From the NCBI GenBank assembly GCA_000145985.1, contig CP002098.1:558001-622000 (forward strand): a DNA stretch of 64,000 nt, given 5' to 3'. Below are positions 36,163-46,148 of the stretch, one piece after another; the stretch's first letter is position 1, and every line of letters starts with the position of its first letter. Made by a program: the position numbers and the translations under genes. The notes beneath the pieces were generated by a model, which did not search any database, was not told where the DNA came from, and saw nothing but the letters and a program-made list of their open reading frames with translations. The stretch is from Ignisphaera aggregans DSM 17230 (GTDB lineage: Archaea; Thermoproteota; Thermoprotei_A; Sulfolobales; Ignisphaeraceae).

Positions 36163-36870
36163 TTAGAGAGGTAGCTTGGTGACCTCTTTACCAGATACTA
36201 TTAGCCACACACCCCTCTCCTCAGCCTTTGATGAGTCTCCCAAGAATCTTGCACAGTAAAGTACAGGTATAATCCTCCCTCTGAATAGATCTGGTCTAAC
36301 ATCCTTAACATTTTCAATCCTCTTCAAAAGTCTCTCAACAGTTTTATTAGAAGCTCTCACCTTTGCCTCACCCACAATAGTGATATTCTCTATAGATCCA
36401 TATATATCAAGCTCATACCTCTCATTAATCTTAATACTTGAGAGACTAATCTGAATCCCTCGCTTCATTAAGAGTTGCGATATAACTTCCTGAGCTTCCT
36501 CCTCAATACTTATAGATAAATGTTCCAAAGCTCTCTCAACCCTAGTCAATCTAGTCTCAATCCTATCCATTCTTTCAACCATCTTCAGAAAATCCTTCCT
36601 CAGCATCTCAATCTCTCTATCATGTCTCTCAAATCCTTTGACCATATCCTCTCTAAGTTTTGCAACTTCATTCCATAGCCTAGCTATCTCCTCCCAGATC
36701 CTCTTCTGCTCCTCCCTAATTCTAACAAGTTCCTCCTCATGTCTATCAAGCCTCTTAAGAATCTCATTCAGACCTATAAGACCTGCTACAGCATATCTAA
36801 ACTCTATATCTACTTCAAGTGTCTTTAGTATCCTCTCCTTCTCCTCCTTAGTAAGTAGCTCTGAACCCAT
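36163..36870 (-). CDS. DUF3782-type coiled-coil protein with a PD-(D/E)xK nuclease-like end
   Basis: A 235-residue protein. Residues about 1-40 form a helical cap (KEEKERILKTLEVDIEFRYA), 45-125 a long coiled coil, and 130-235 a restriction-endonuclease-like fold: ELDIYGSIENITIVGEAKVRAS contains the Asp and the E-x-K of the active site near residues 160-175. This matches archaeal DUF3782 proteins, whose function is unknown. The nuclease residues appear intact, so DNA cleavage is possible. It is a single gene. Confidence 0.85.
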   Translation of the reverse strand: MGSELLTKEEKERILKTLEVDIEFRYAVAGLIGLNEILKRLDRHEEELVRIREEQKRIWEEIARLWNEVAKLREDMVKGFERHDREIEMLRKDFLKMVERMDRIETRLTRVERALEHLSISIEEEAQEVISQLLMKRGIQISLSSIKINERYELDIYGSIENITIVGEAKVRASNKTVERLLKRIENVKDVRPDLFRGRIIPVLYCARFLGDSSKAEERGVWLIVSGKEVTKLPL

Positions 36871-37304
36871 ATATCTCTACACCATAGAGTATTTGTAGAG
36901 CTTAAAAAGTGTATGGCTGAAGTTGTTTTCATCTCTGTACGCATAGTGAAGGTCGAGTTCTCATTACATTATTTCCACTACTTATAAATTCTCTCAGCTT
37001 CTGCTGTTTTGAGTCTCTTGTGTGACCCCTTTGATTAGTTTCTCTGCAAATAAGCCCAATGTACATCATATAGACTCTTAGTACTCATATACGCTAGTGC
37101 ACCTCTCTCCAAAGCAAAGACAGAGTAAAAATCCTTATCTATGTTGTGGTATGTATAGAATAGAATGTTTATAGGCTTTAAGATGGAGAAATACAATTAA
37201 AGGTATTTTAAGAATATATGAGGAATTAAGGAGTGAAACAGTTGGAGTATATAGTTAGATTAATCAGATGTATGGATAGAGAGATGCTATAGAGGTTTAC
37301 AGAA
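36871..37304. other. Intergenic, no gene seen
   Basis: This region of about 430 bases between divergent genes has no credible frame. The ATPase gene at 37305 may start slightly earlier, since the frame ahead is open only briefly. Confidence 0.45.
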
Positions 37305-38336
37305 ATGAAGAAAATTAAGGTGGGTTTTGCTGATCGCAAAATAGAGTTTATTGATAGAGATGTTGCTTTAAAACAAATTGAGAATTTTGCTGAGAGGGGC
37401 ACTAGATTCCCCATTGTTATCTATGGTCCTGAGGGCTGTGGTAAGACAGCTTTGTTTAGACAGGCTAAGGCTGTTCTTGAGGAATATGGTTATAGTGTTG
37501 TATATGTAAATCCTTCTGGAGAGTCTATAGAGGAGAGATTCTCTATATCTGAAGAGCTTAGGGGATTAGCTGAAGAGTTAGGAGCATATCTATTAAAGGA
37601 TATCTCTAGTCTTATTGAAAAAGCTGTTGAGATTTTATATATAGCTATTAGAAGGGGTATTAGGAGGAGGATAGCCATATTAGCAGACGATGTCTTTCAA
37701 GTTATAGGATTGGATAAAGCAGAAATCCTTATAAAATCATTTCTAAATATGATTGAATGGCCATCTATAGACTATGAAAAGATTGTTGTTTTGGTTTCTA
37801 GTAGTGAGGGTGTTTCTAGGGAGAGGATAGGTAGACATACATGGGCTGATATACATATAATGTGGAATATGTCTAGAGAAGGATTTAAACAGCTCTATGA
37901 AGTTCTATCTGAACCAAAACCTTCTTTTGAAGATGTTTGGAGGATAACAGGAGGTAATCCAAGGATATTGGAGAAGTTGTATAGAGCTGATTGGGATATA
38001 GATTTTGTTATTAGTAGAATGATTAAGGAGAAAGATATTCATCTATGGATATATTCACTCAATAGCGAATCTAGAGATATTCTAATGGATATTGTTGATG
38101 ATCCTGATACAATACTCTATAAACTATATAATGAAAAAGTAAAGAAGCTTTTGAAAGAACTCATTGAGAAGAATCTCATTGTTAGTATATGGGATCGAGA
38201 ACCAAGGCTCTGGATAGATACTCCACCACCTGAAAAGGATTTAGAGCTTGGTATAGGCAAGTATTTTGCATGGCAAACACCCTTGCATAGAGAGGCAATC
38301 AGAAGAGATTTAGAAATGTATATCTCAAAACAATAG
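37305..38336 (+). CDS. Archaeal P-loop ATPase (ATPase_2 type)
   Basis: A 343-residue STAND/AAA-like ATPase of the kind expanded in Crenarchaeota. Walker A is YGPEGCGKTAL near residue 45, Walker B is RIAILADDVFQ near residue 125. ITGGNPRILEKLYRADWD near 220 is the family's sensor-2-like motif, followed by a winged-helix region (LLKELIEKNLIVSIWDREP). A role in genome or plasmid maintenance or in defence has been suggested for such families, but none is established for this one. Single gene. Confidence 0.8.
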   Translation: MKKIKVGFADRKIEFIDRDVALKQIENFAERGTRFPIVIYGPEGCGKTALFRQAKAVLEEYGYSVVYVNPSGESIEERFSISEELRGLAEELGAYLLKDISSLIEKAVEILYIAIRRGIRRRIAILADDVFQVIGLDKAEILIKSFLNMIEWPSIDYEKIVVLVSSSEGVSRERIGRHTWADIHIMWNMSREGFKQLYEVLSEPKPSFEDVWRITGGNPRILEKLYRADWDIDFVISRMIKEKDIHLWIYSLNSESRDILMDIVDDPDTILYKLYNEKVKKLLKELIEKNLIVSIWDREPRLWIDTPPPEKDLELGIGKYFAWQTPLHREAIRRDLEMYISKQ

Positions 38337-38560
38337 TATTTCCAATTCCCACTTCGGAAACACCAAATACCTTCAGCAGGATCTATAACAACAATGCGAA
38401 GCATTTTCAAAGCATTATCGCTTAAGAGAATATCTTCCCCTAACTAGATATACATATACCCTATACAGAGCCTTCAACACTACCCTCTGCTAGTATATAG
38501 AGATCCAGCGTTTCTATTGTTCGAGGTAAGACTATGTGGCTACCATCGGCCAGACTTCTC
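38337..38560 (-). pseudogene. Relic of a small aspartyl-protease-like gene
   Basis: On the minus strand, broken frames give ETLDLYILAEGSVEGSV and then, after stops, EDILLSDNALKMLRIVVIDP and AEGIWCFRS. This resembles the end of small archaeal proteins with a retropepsin-like fold (I/L-L-I-S-D...L-G-I-V-V-I-x-P-x-x-G-L-W). The identification is from memory. The remaining bases up to 38911 show nothing except an AT-rich promoter region ahead of pstS. Confidence 0.3.
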
Positions 38561-38911
38561 CTAGCATAAAAGAAGCTAAAATCTATTGGGGATCTTCATC
38601 GTTAGAACATCAATATATGGTATCTATAGCTACAGCTCTCTGTTCAAGATTTATAAGTATACTACAATTAGTTTAATAGCCTCACACTCTTATTTGATTA
38701 TTCTGATGTAAAACATGGTGGAAGTTTTTGGTAGAGTTCTGAAAGTCTATCTATGTGGAATAGATTATTCTTATATCCGATATCTGCCATAGTGTATAAA
38801 ACGTTAATATTTTATACACTCTATTTATAGCTACTAAAACATATCTATAATATATATAGATAAAGCTTTTTAGTAGATGTGTAAGAGTATTTAACACGAA
38901 GGTGTAAGAAA

Positions 38912-40186
38912 ATGGGTGTAGATAGGAGTATCATAATTGGAGTAGTAGCTGTAGTATTAATAGTTATTGCAGGTATAGTTGGTTACTATGAAGGCTCTAG
39001 GGCTGTCCAACCTAAAACAGTAACATTAACACAAACTATTAGAGAAACTATTACATTAACACCAACAAGCGGTGGTTCAACTCCACAATATCCAGCTTCT
39101 TCACAGGTAGCTACACAAACTGCTTCAGCAACATATAGTGTGACTATTGTTTTGCCTAGGAATATTGGTGTTATTGGTGGTGGGGCTACTTTTGTTAATC
39201 CTCAGATGCAGGCATGGATTCAGAGGTTTATGGATCTATACAAGGATTATAGTATTGTTATTAATTATCAGTCTATTGGTAGTGGTGCTGGGGAGGCAAA
39301 GCTTATAGATGGTGCACTAGATTTTGCTGTAACAGATGTTCCAATATCTAGAACAGGTTTTGAGAAGCTAAAATCTAGAAACATACCATTTGTACAGATA
39401 CCTATAGTTGCTGGTGCTGTATCCATTGTATATAACCTCCCTGAATGGGATGAAAATAGATGTGGACCTCTAAGACTATCAGGAGAAGTAATTGCAGATA
39501 TATATCTAGGAAAAATAATTAAATGGAATGAACCTGCTATAGCCCAACTTCAAAAAGATATATGTAGAAATCTATTACCAGATAAAGAGATTATAGGTAT
39601 CCATAGAGCTGATGGAAGTGGAACAACATATCTATTCACAGCATTCCTATCCATCGTAAATAGTGATTGGAACAATAAGGTTGGCTATGGATACACAGTT
39701 GAATGGCCAAGAGACAACATAGGCTATGGAATAGGTGCAAAAGGAAACGAAGGAGTATCAGCAACAGTCAAAAATACACCCTACTCAATAGGATACGTAG
39801 AATATGGATATGCCATACAACTAGGACTAAAAATGGCAGCTATAAGAAATAGAGATGGAAACTATGTCCTCCCCAATACAACAACAGTTCTATCTGCACT
39901 AAAATATGTAACAGGTATACATCTCCCCAAACCAGATGAATATTGGGGTGAATACATATTCCATATACTATATAGAGAAGGTTCAGAGACATATCCTATA
40001 GTAGGTACACCAATAATGACATTAAGACTAGATGTAGATCCAAATAAGCTACAGCTAATTAAAGGATTCCTACTATGGATATTAACAGAAGGACAAAAAG
40101 AGGAAAACCTAGTCCCAGGCTTCCTACCCCTACCAAAGGAATTCACAGAGAGGTTCATACCAATTGTAGAATCGATAACTAAATAA
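38912..40186 (+). CDS. pstS: Phosphate ABC transporter substrate-binding protein PstS
   Basis: A 424-residue protein with an N-terminal membrane anchor (residues 6-27), a short Thr/Ser-rich stalk and a PstS domain. Diagnostic stretches are YQSIGSGAGEAKLIDG, DFAVTDVPIS and GIHRADGSGTTYLFTAFLS, which line the phosphate site. There is no lipobox Cys, so it is held by the N-terminal helix. The pstC, pstA and pstB genes are not in this window. Gene start is preceded by GGTGTAAG. Regulation by phosphate is likely but no operator can be seen. Confidence 0.9.
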   Translation: MGVDRSIIIGVVAVVLIVIAGIVGYYEGSRAVQPKTVTLTQTIRETITLTPTSGGSTPQYPASSQVATQTASATYSVTIVLPRNIGVIGGGATFVNPQMQAWIQRFMDLYKDYSIVINYQSIGSGAGEAKLIDGALDFAVTDVPISRTGFEKLKSRNIPFVQIPIVAGAVSIVYNLPEWDENRCGPLRLSGEVIADIYLGKIIKWNEPAIAQLQKDICRNLLPDKEIIGIHRADGSGTTYLFTAFLSIVNSDWNNKVGYGYTVEWPRDNIGYGIGAKGNEGVSATVKNTPYSIGYVEYGYAIQLGLKMAAIRNRDGNYVLPNTTTVLSALKYVTGIHLPKPDEYWGEYIFHILYREGSETYPIVGTPIMTLRLDVDPNKLQLIKGFLLWILTEGQKEENLVPGFLPLPKEFTERFIPIVESITK

Positions 40187-40348
40187 TTTCTATACATTGA
40201 CTATTTTTTACAGAACATTCTAATCCTAATTAATTATTTGACGCAGAATATAAATCCTCAATCTTTGTCATCATTATTGCTATATAACCTTTTAAGTATT
40301 GCCATAAATATCTATTGTATGACATCTAGTCTTGTATAGGTGGTGTAT

Positions 40349-41305
40349 ATGGAATGTATAGAGGTTGTAGCACCTTCTCATCTTCATGTAGGTAATATTG
40401 ATTTTGATGGAGGGTTGGGTAGGCTTTATGGAACTATAGGTTTTACTCTTGAGAATCCAAGCATTGTTGTCAAGGTCTATAGACATAATGGTGTTGTATC
40501 CAATGATGTATATGCCGAGAGGTTTGCAGATGTTTTGATTAGTAGATATGGTGTTGATGGTGTTAAGATAGATGTTATTAGAAGATTTCCAGAGTATGTT
40601 GGTCTTGGATATGTTACACATCTCGGCTTTGCTATAGGTGTAGCAATATCTCATCTATATGATCTTAAGCTGAGCATGAAGGATATAGCTTTAACCATTA
40701 AGAGAGGTCTCCTCACAGCACTAGGCTATTATGCATGTGGATATGGTGGTTTTATTGTCGAAGGCGGTTTTAGGAGGGGTATGCTAGATAGAATGGTTCC
40801 ACCACTCATCTTTAGAGGTGATATACCTAGTGATTGGATATTTGTTGTAGTAGTTCCTAATCTTCCTAGGAAGAAGATTGTTGATATGAGAATCGCTAGA
40901 GAGGATGCAATTCTTAGGGAGGTTTCTATGGATAAAAACCTCGCTGGCTATCTATCTAGACTGGTTTTGATGAAGATTATCCCGAGTTTTATTGAGGGGG
41001 ACCTCAAGGGTTTTGGTGAAGGTATAACAGAGTTTAATAGAGCTTTAGGTAGTATATGGCTGAAGTATCAAGGGGGCATATATTGTTGTGATATTGTTGA
41101 AAAAGGTATAGAGATTATATTGAGATATACTACAGCTGCATGTCAATCTTCATGGGGTCCTACATTCTATGGTATTCTAGATGATGAGAATAGAGCTTCT
41201 ATGCTTGTAGAGGAGCTTAGGAGGTTTCTAGATTCTAATGGTGGTGGAGATATTTTTGTTAGTAGAGGAAGGAATAGAGGGCTAGAGGTGAGAAACTGTG
41301 GCTAG
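40349..41305 (+). CDS. Beta-ribofuranosylaminobenzene 5'-phosphate (RFAP) synthase-like protein
   Basis: A GHMP-fold protein of 318 residues. VVAPSHLHVGNIDFDGGLGRLYGT at the N-terminus and the YVGLGYVTHLGFAIGVAIS glycine loop near residue 90 match archaeal RFAP synthase, which joins PRPP to an aminobenzoate to begin methanopterin-type cofactors. ACQSSWGPTFYG near 265 is the C-terminal family motif. The ATG at 40349 with AGGTGGTG upstream is preferred to GTG 40340. It overlaps the DUF1464 gene by 8 bases. Confidence 0.85.
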   Translation: MECIEVVAPSHLHVGNIDFDGGLGRLYGTIGFTLENPSIVVKVYRHNGVVSNDVYAERFADVLISRYGVDGVKIDVIRRFPEYVGLGYVTHLGFAIGVAISHLYDLKLSMKDIALTIKRGLLTALGYYACGYGGFIVEGGFRRGMLDRMVPPLIFRGDIPSDWIFVVVVPNLPRKKIVDMRIAREDAILREVSMDKNLAGYLSRLVLMKIIPSFIEGDLKGFGEGITEFNRALGSIWLKYQGGIYCCDIVEKGIEIILRYTTAACQSSWGPTFYGILDDENRASMLVEELRRFLDSNGGGDIFVSRGRNRGLEVRNCG

Positions 41306-42440
41306 GGTCATGGGCACAGACTCTGGTACCAAGAGCTATGACATATTTGGATTTGATGATGAAACAAATGAGGTGTTCGTTGATGAGAGTATACCTAGGG
41401 ATTTAATGGTATCTAATCCTTCTATAGTTGTGAAAAGACTGAAGAATCTTGTTAAAACATATAGAGTTGAAGTAGTTGTAGCTTCGAGTGGATATGGAAT
41501 ACCTCTGAAGCCTGCCTATGAAGCTAGCTATGAAGAGATAGCTATGGCAACATTTATATCTGAGAAAGAGGTTTTGAAAGGCCATAGAATACTTGGGCTT
41601 AGAAAACTTCTTAGACTTATTAAGGAGGATCCAGAGCTGAATAGAATAACATATTTTACCCCAGGTGTGATACAGTTACCAACAGTTCCTATATACAGAA
41701 AAATAAATAGAATTGATATGGGTACATCAGATAAGGTATATACAGCTGCTCTTGCTATAGCTAGACATGCAGAGAGATTTGGTATTGGTTATCGACATGT
41801 AGATATAATTGCTGTGGAAATAGGATTTGCATATACATCAGCACTAGCTATAAGAAGTGGGGAGATAGTTGATGCAATTGCAGGTACAGCAGGATTTCCA
41901 GGATATATAGGTACAGGTTTCGTTGATGGAGAACTTGTGTATGCTATAAATAATATCGATGTAGAGTTTCCAAAAGAGGCTCTATTTAGAGGTGGAGCAG
42001 CATGGCTATCACTACAAGACCCATTTAAAACACCTATAGATGAATTCATCGGTAAACAACCTGGATATGAGCTCATGTTGGAGTCTATAGCTAAAGATAT
42101 TTTAGTTCTACTCTACTCTGTGAAGCCACAGGCAGTATATCTAAGTGGTAGATTCATAAGAATAGACAGATTTGTAAAAGATTCTATAAACACTATATCG
42201 AAGACTGTAAAAGCGTTAGAAAAACATGAGCTACTTATTATGAAACTAGAATCTAGAGGTAGAGTAGCTAAGGAGGCTGCAGAAGGTGCAGCTATAATAG
42301 CAAGTGGTCTTGCTGGAGGTAGATATAAGGAACTTGTAGATGTTTTAAGACTTAGAGAGAGTAGTGGAACCATATTCGACTATATAACTATTGTAGATAA
42401 GAAGAAGCTTATAGATGCATATTCAAAGTATATAGAATGA
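41298..42440 (+). CDS. DUF1464 protein (ASKHA-fold kinase-like)
   Basis: A 380-residue archaeal protein. MGTDSGTKSYDIFGFD at the start is the phosphate-1 loop of the acetate/sugar kinase-actin fold. VEIGFAYTSALAIRSGEIVDAIAGTAG and VYLSGRF are the further loops. DUF1464 was once called a predicted butyrate kinase; its substrate is unknown. GTG 41298 is the start, overlapping the RFAP synthase stop, which suggests the two proteins share a pathway. Confidence 0.85.
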   Translation: MARVMGTDSGTKSYDIFGFDDETNEVFVDESIPRDLMVSNPSIVVKRLKNLVKTYRVEVVVASSGYGIPLKPAYEASYEEIAMATFISEKEVLKGHRILGLRKLLRLIKEDPELNRITYFTPGVIQLPTVPIYRKINRIDMGTSDKVYTAALAIARHAERFGIGYRHVDIIAVEIGFAYTSALAIRSGEIVDAIAGTAGFPGYIGTGFVDGELVYAINNIDVEFPKEALFRGGAAWLSLQDPFKTPIDEFIGKQPGYELMLESIAKDILVLLYSVKPQAVYLSGRFIRIDRFVKDSINTISKTVKALEKHELLIMKLESRGRVAKEAAEGAAIIASGLAGGRYKELVDVLRLRESSGTIFDYITIVDKKKLIDAYSKYIE

Positions 42441-42541
42441 TCTTGTCAATTAATATTAGTATTAAGGTTTTAGCCTCATAGATATCTTCCCATATATAAA
42501 TATTTATAGGGGGTTGTTTTAGTGTGTTGATAGGTGGTGAG

Positions 42542-43672
42542 ATGGATCAGTATCTAGTATTATTATTGGTGGGTGTTATTGTTTTAGTTGTAGATGTGGT
42601 ACTATTATTGGTAGGGAGATTTAGTAGGATTCTTATGCTGATTGGTATGCTTTGGCTATTTGCAATAGGTTTATACTATGGTCTTTTAGCTCTGGGAATC
42701 TATGGTGTATCCAATATCTCTTTTAATATTGTTGGAGCTATACTACTTCTTATCGGCTGTAATATGTTGAGACATTGTTTTGGTGGTATTAGGAGGTGGT
42801 TATCGGTTGTTAGGGATCATATAGCTAATCTCTATATGGTATGGGCTATACTGCTAATAGTGGTATTGTTTATAGTGTTCCCTATATATCTGGGTATAGA
42901 TATAGTTTCTAAGGGTTTGGATAAATCCTTTGTATGGCTAATAACACAGCCATTTATATACCTTGGAAGAGATATATGGTTTGCTACTGGAAGTATCCTC
43001 TGGATTTTAGGAACATCACTATTTCTTATAGAGATATACAACTTGATTACTAAGGGAGAAGGTAGTTATACTATAGGGTTAAGCTCTATAGATATTCCTA
43101 TAATAGATGTAATACTTATATCAACAACTATTTATGGAGGTGCTCTAGTTGCTTTTGAGGATATACCTATAATCCCATTTTTTGCCTGGATTAATCCAGC
43201 TAGAGCTCTTGCCCCTATCCTAGGAGCTATATTTGGGGTTCCAGGGGCATTGGGTGTAGCTATAGGTAGTTTTATAGCTGATGCTCTACTTGGTTATCTA
43301 GGTATTAGCAGTATAGGTGGTTTTATAGGTAGTTTCCTATTGGCGTATACACCATATAGATTTGTAAAGGATAAGACATTTAGAACACCTAGAAGCTTCA
43401 TAGAGTTCTATATATGGGGTGTATTGATCTCTAGCACCTGGTACTCTATATACATATCATGGTGGTTTGATGCTCTAGAGCCTATAATAGGTCTACCAAA
43501 ACCATTTATATGGGGATGGCTTACTCCATGGACACTATTCAACAATCTATTTGCAATAGCCATATTTACACCAATTCTCGGACTTATACTATATCCTATA
43601 GCAGAGATAAACAGTATTGGATTGAATAAACATAGCTCTAGTCCTCAAGAAGTCTCCAATATCAATATATAG
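42542..43672 (+). CDS. Multi-spanning membrane protein, possible ECF/QueT-like substrate subunit
   Basis: A protein of 376 residues with about 9-10 hydrophobic helices. INPARALAPILGAIFGVPGALGVAIGS then FIADALLG near residues 215-250 has the look of the QueT/ECF S-component family (A-R-x-x-x-P-x-x-G-x-x-x-G-x-x-G-x-x-x-G). It has several extra N-terminal helices. The ATG at 42542 with GGTGGTGAG upstream is preferred to GTG 42524. It lies 101 bases after DUF1464, so a link to cofactor precursor uptake is possible but unproven. Confidence 0.7.
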   Translation: MDQYLVLLLVGVIVLVVDVVLLLVGRFSRILMLIGMLWLFAIGLYYGLLALGIYGVSNISFNIVGAILLLIGCNMLRHCFGGIRRWLSVVRDHIANLYMVWAILLIVVLFIVFPIYLGIDIVSKGLDKSFVWLITQPFIYLGRDIWFATGSILWILGTSLFLIEIYNLITKGEGSYTIGLSSIDIPIIDVILISTTIYGGALVAFEDIPIIPFFAWINPARALAPILGAIFGVPGALGVAIGSFIADALLGYLGISSIGGFIGSFLLAYTPYRFVKDKTFRTPRSFIEFYIWGVLISSTWYSIYISWWFDALEPIIGLPKPFIWGWLTPWTLFNNLFAIAIFTPILGLILYPIAEINSIGLNKHSSSPQEVSNINI

Positions 43673-43725
43673 ACACTATGATTAATTAGGAGAAGCTATT
43701 TCACAACATCCTCTAGAAGATATAA

Positions 43726-44101
43726 CTAATCTCTAATGAATATACCCTCTCTTGATACCTTTATTCTGCTTCCAACATGTATATCGAGTAGCATATTCTC
43801 TTCTACTAGGATGCTGCGAATTGTATCCCCGCTACAGTGTATAGCAGAGAGTCTCCACAGCAGGTATTCTAATGTATATGCTTAGACCCCAAGCAGTAAG
43901 AAGACTAGAGCTAGATGGATTAGGATTATTATCAACTACAACAATAGCCTCCACCCACCCAACACCACTACCTCTAGGAGATGTTGATATATTTATCTGA
44001 CTCTGTTCATATGATCTGTAATATGGTATAGAATATGATACGAATATAAAGCCTATTATCACTAAAACTATAATTATAGGGAGGAGTAAATCAATATTCA
44101 T
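43726..44101 (-). pseudogene. Short exported protein, frameshifted
   Basis: The main frame (44101 to 43832) begins MNIDLLLPIIIVLVIIGFIFVSY, a signal-anchor helix, then continues VGWVEAIVVVDNNPNPSS and IYIRIPAVETL. At about 43857 the frame changes: a neighbouring frame continues well with SAIHCSGDTIRSILVEENML and HVGSRIKVSREG to a stop at 43726. With one base restored it would be a 125-residue secreted or pilin-like protein. As it stands it ends early at 43832. Function unknown. Confidence 0.5.
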
Positions 44102-44203
44102 CTCATTTACACAATCTACCTCTTAGGATAAACTACCTAAATATATCTTAGTGCTTTATTATATACAGTATATTAATCCTTATTTAATGATAGGATACCA
44201 TCT

Positions 44204-45172
44204 TTATGATACTCTATGGCATGCCACCCAATGACCTTTTTCAACCTGGTTTAATTGGGGTTCTTGTCTAGAGCATATCTCTGTTGCTAATGGACAACGT
44301 GGATGGAGTCTACATCCACTTGGAGGTTTTGATGGATCGGGGATTTCTCCACGCAATATGATTTCTGTTTCTATCTTACTTTCTTTTCTAAGCTTGGGTA
44401 TAGCTGTTAGTAGTGCCTGGGTATATGGATGTAGTGGTTTTACTAAGACTCTATGGCTAGGACCATACTCCACTATTTTTCCAAGGTACATTACAGCAAT
44501 ATTATTTGATACAAGTCTAGCTATAGCTAGGTCATGTGTTATGAATATCAATGCCTGGTTGTACTTCTCTTTGAATTCCCTAATTAGTTCAAGGATAGAG
44601 GCTCTAATAGATACATCTAAATTGGATGTAGGTTCATCAGCAACAATTAGCTGGGGTTCTAATAGCATAGCTCTTGCAATAGCAGCTCTCTGTAGCTGTC
44701 CACCACTTAGATGATATGATCTTCTCATATAGAAGTCCTCAGGTGGTATAAGCCCTACCTTCTCAAGCATTTGAAGAACTCTCTGACGAGCTTCATCTCT
44801 ATCAGCTAGTCCATGGACTATAAGTGGCTCAGCTAGAGCCTCGCCTATTGTTTGTAATGGATTGAAGCTTGCGTAGGGATCCTGTGGAATTAATTGCATC
44901 TTACTTCTAAGAGGTCGAAGCTTTGATTCATGTATATAGGTTATATCCATACCATCGAATATTATTCTCCCAGCTGTAGGTCTATATAGCCTAAGAACAA
45001 GCTTTCCTAGAGTAGTCTTACCACTACCACTCTCACCTACAATCCCCAGGGTTTCACCAGGATATAGAGTAAAACTTACACCATCCACAGCTCTAACCAT
45101 TTTCCTTGATCCAAATAGACCAACTTCAAAGTATTTCTTAACGTTATCAACTATGAGTATTGGTCTAGACAT
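44204..45172 (-). CDS. dppF: Peptide ABC transporter ATPase, OppF/DppF
   Basis: A 322-residue ATPase with Walker A GESGSGKTT, signature LSGGQLQRAAIARAML and Walker B LIVADEPTSNLD. The C-terminal extension GCRLHPRCPLATEIC is the Cys-containing oligopeptide-type tail. It ends the minus-strand run dppB-dppC-dppD-dppF and, with DppD, powers import. Spacing to dppD is 13 bases. Confidence 0.92.
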   Translation of the reverse strand: MSRPILIVDNVKKYFEVGLFGSRKMVRAVDGVSFTLYPGETLGIVGESGSGKTTLGKLVLRLYRPTAGRIIFDGMDITYIHESKLRPLRSKMQLIPQDPYASFNPLQTIGEALAEPLIVHGLADRDEARQRVLQMLEKVGLIPPEDFYMRRSYHLSGGQLQRAAIARAMLLEPQLIVADEPTSNLDVSIRASILELIREFKEKYNQALIFITHDLAIARLVSNNIAVMYLGKIVEYGPSHRVLVKPLHPYTQALLTAIPKLRKESKIETEIILRGEIPDPSKPPSGCRLHPRCPLATEICSRQEPQLNQVEKGHWVACHRVS

Positions 45173-45185
45173 AGATTTCCACCTA

Positions 45186-46148
45186 TTACTTCCTTATATA
45201 GAGCCAGCATGAAACATAGTGATTCTTTCCATATCCAACAAGATCTGGTTGTTTTATTCTACATAGATCGCTACTATATGGACATCTTGGATGAAATCTA
45301 CAGCCTGTTGGAGGATTTCTAAGATCTGGTGGTGTTCCTGGAATCGATTTTGGCCATTTACCACTTTCTATATCTGGAACTGATGCGAGTAATGCTTGTG
45401 TGTAGGGATGCAGAGGCTCCTCAATAATACTTTGTTTAGATCCATATTCCACTATTTTTCCAGCATACATAACAACTATTTTTGTAGCTCTTTCAACTGC
45501 TAATGCTATATCATGTGTTATTAGAATGATAGACATACCTGTAGAAAGTCTTATCCTATCTATTAAATCCATAATCTGTTTCTGAACTATTACATCTAAT
45601 GCTGTTGTAGGTTCATCAGCCACGAGAACACGTGGGTTTAGAGCTATAGCAGCTGCTATAGACACCCTCTGTCTCTGGCCACCGCTAAGCTGATGGGGAT
45701 AAGCATTAGCAATATTCCTAGATAAACCTACTGACTCAAGAACCTCTCCCACTCTTGCATATGCCTCATCCTTAGATATTCCATGTTCTATCAAAACCTC
45801 TGCTATCTGATCTCCAACACGTCGAATAGGATCTAGAGTTGTGAACGGATCTTGAAATACCATTGAAATTAGGCTACCTCTAGCTCTCCTCAGCTTATCT
45901 CCACTAAGTCTAAGGATATCTATCCCATCTACAAAAATACTACCCTTAACAATTCTACCAGGTGGTGGCACAAGGTTTAGTAGGGCATAGACTAGAGTCG
46001 ATTTGCCACTCCCACTCTCTCCAACTATAGCTACAAAATCCATCTTATCTGCTGTTAGAGAGACATCCTCTACAGCATGTATTACCCCTCGTTTTGTGTA
46101 ATAATAAACAGTTAGATCTACTACATTAAGAACATTTTGTTGGCTCAT
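45186..46148 (-). CDS. dppD: Peptide ABC transporter ATPase, OppD/DppD
   Basis: 320 residues, with Walker A GESGSGKST, signature LSGGQRQRVSIAAAIA, Walker B VLVADEPTTALD, and the tail GCRFHPRCPYSSDLC. It overlaps dppC by 4 bases. Partner of DppF in the ATPase heterodimer. Confidence 0.92.
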   Translation of the reverse strand: MSQQNVLNVVDLTVYYYTKRGVIHAVEDVSLTADKMDFVAIVGESGSGKSTLVYALLNLVPPPGRIVKGSIFVDGIDILRLSGDKLRRARGSLISMVFQDPFTTLDPIRRVGDQIAEVLIEHGISKDEAYARVGEVLESVGLSRNIANAYPHQLSGGQRQRVSIAAAIALNPRVLVADEPTTALDVIVQKQIMDLIDRIRLSTGMSIILITHDIALAVERATKIVVMYAGKIVEYGSKQSIIEEPLHPYTQALLASVPDIESGKWPKSIPGTPPDLRNPPTGCRFHPRCPYSSDLCRIKQPDLVGYGKNHYVSCWLYIRK

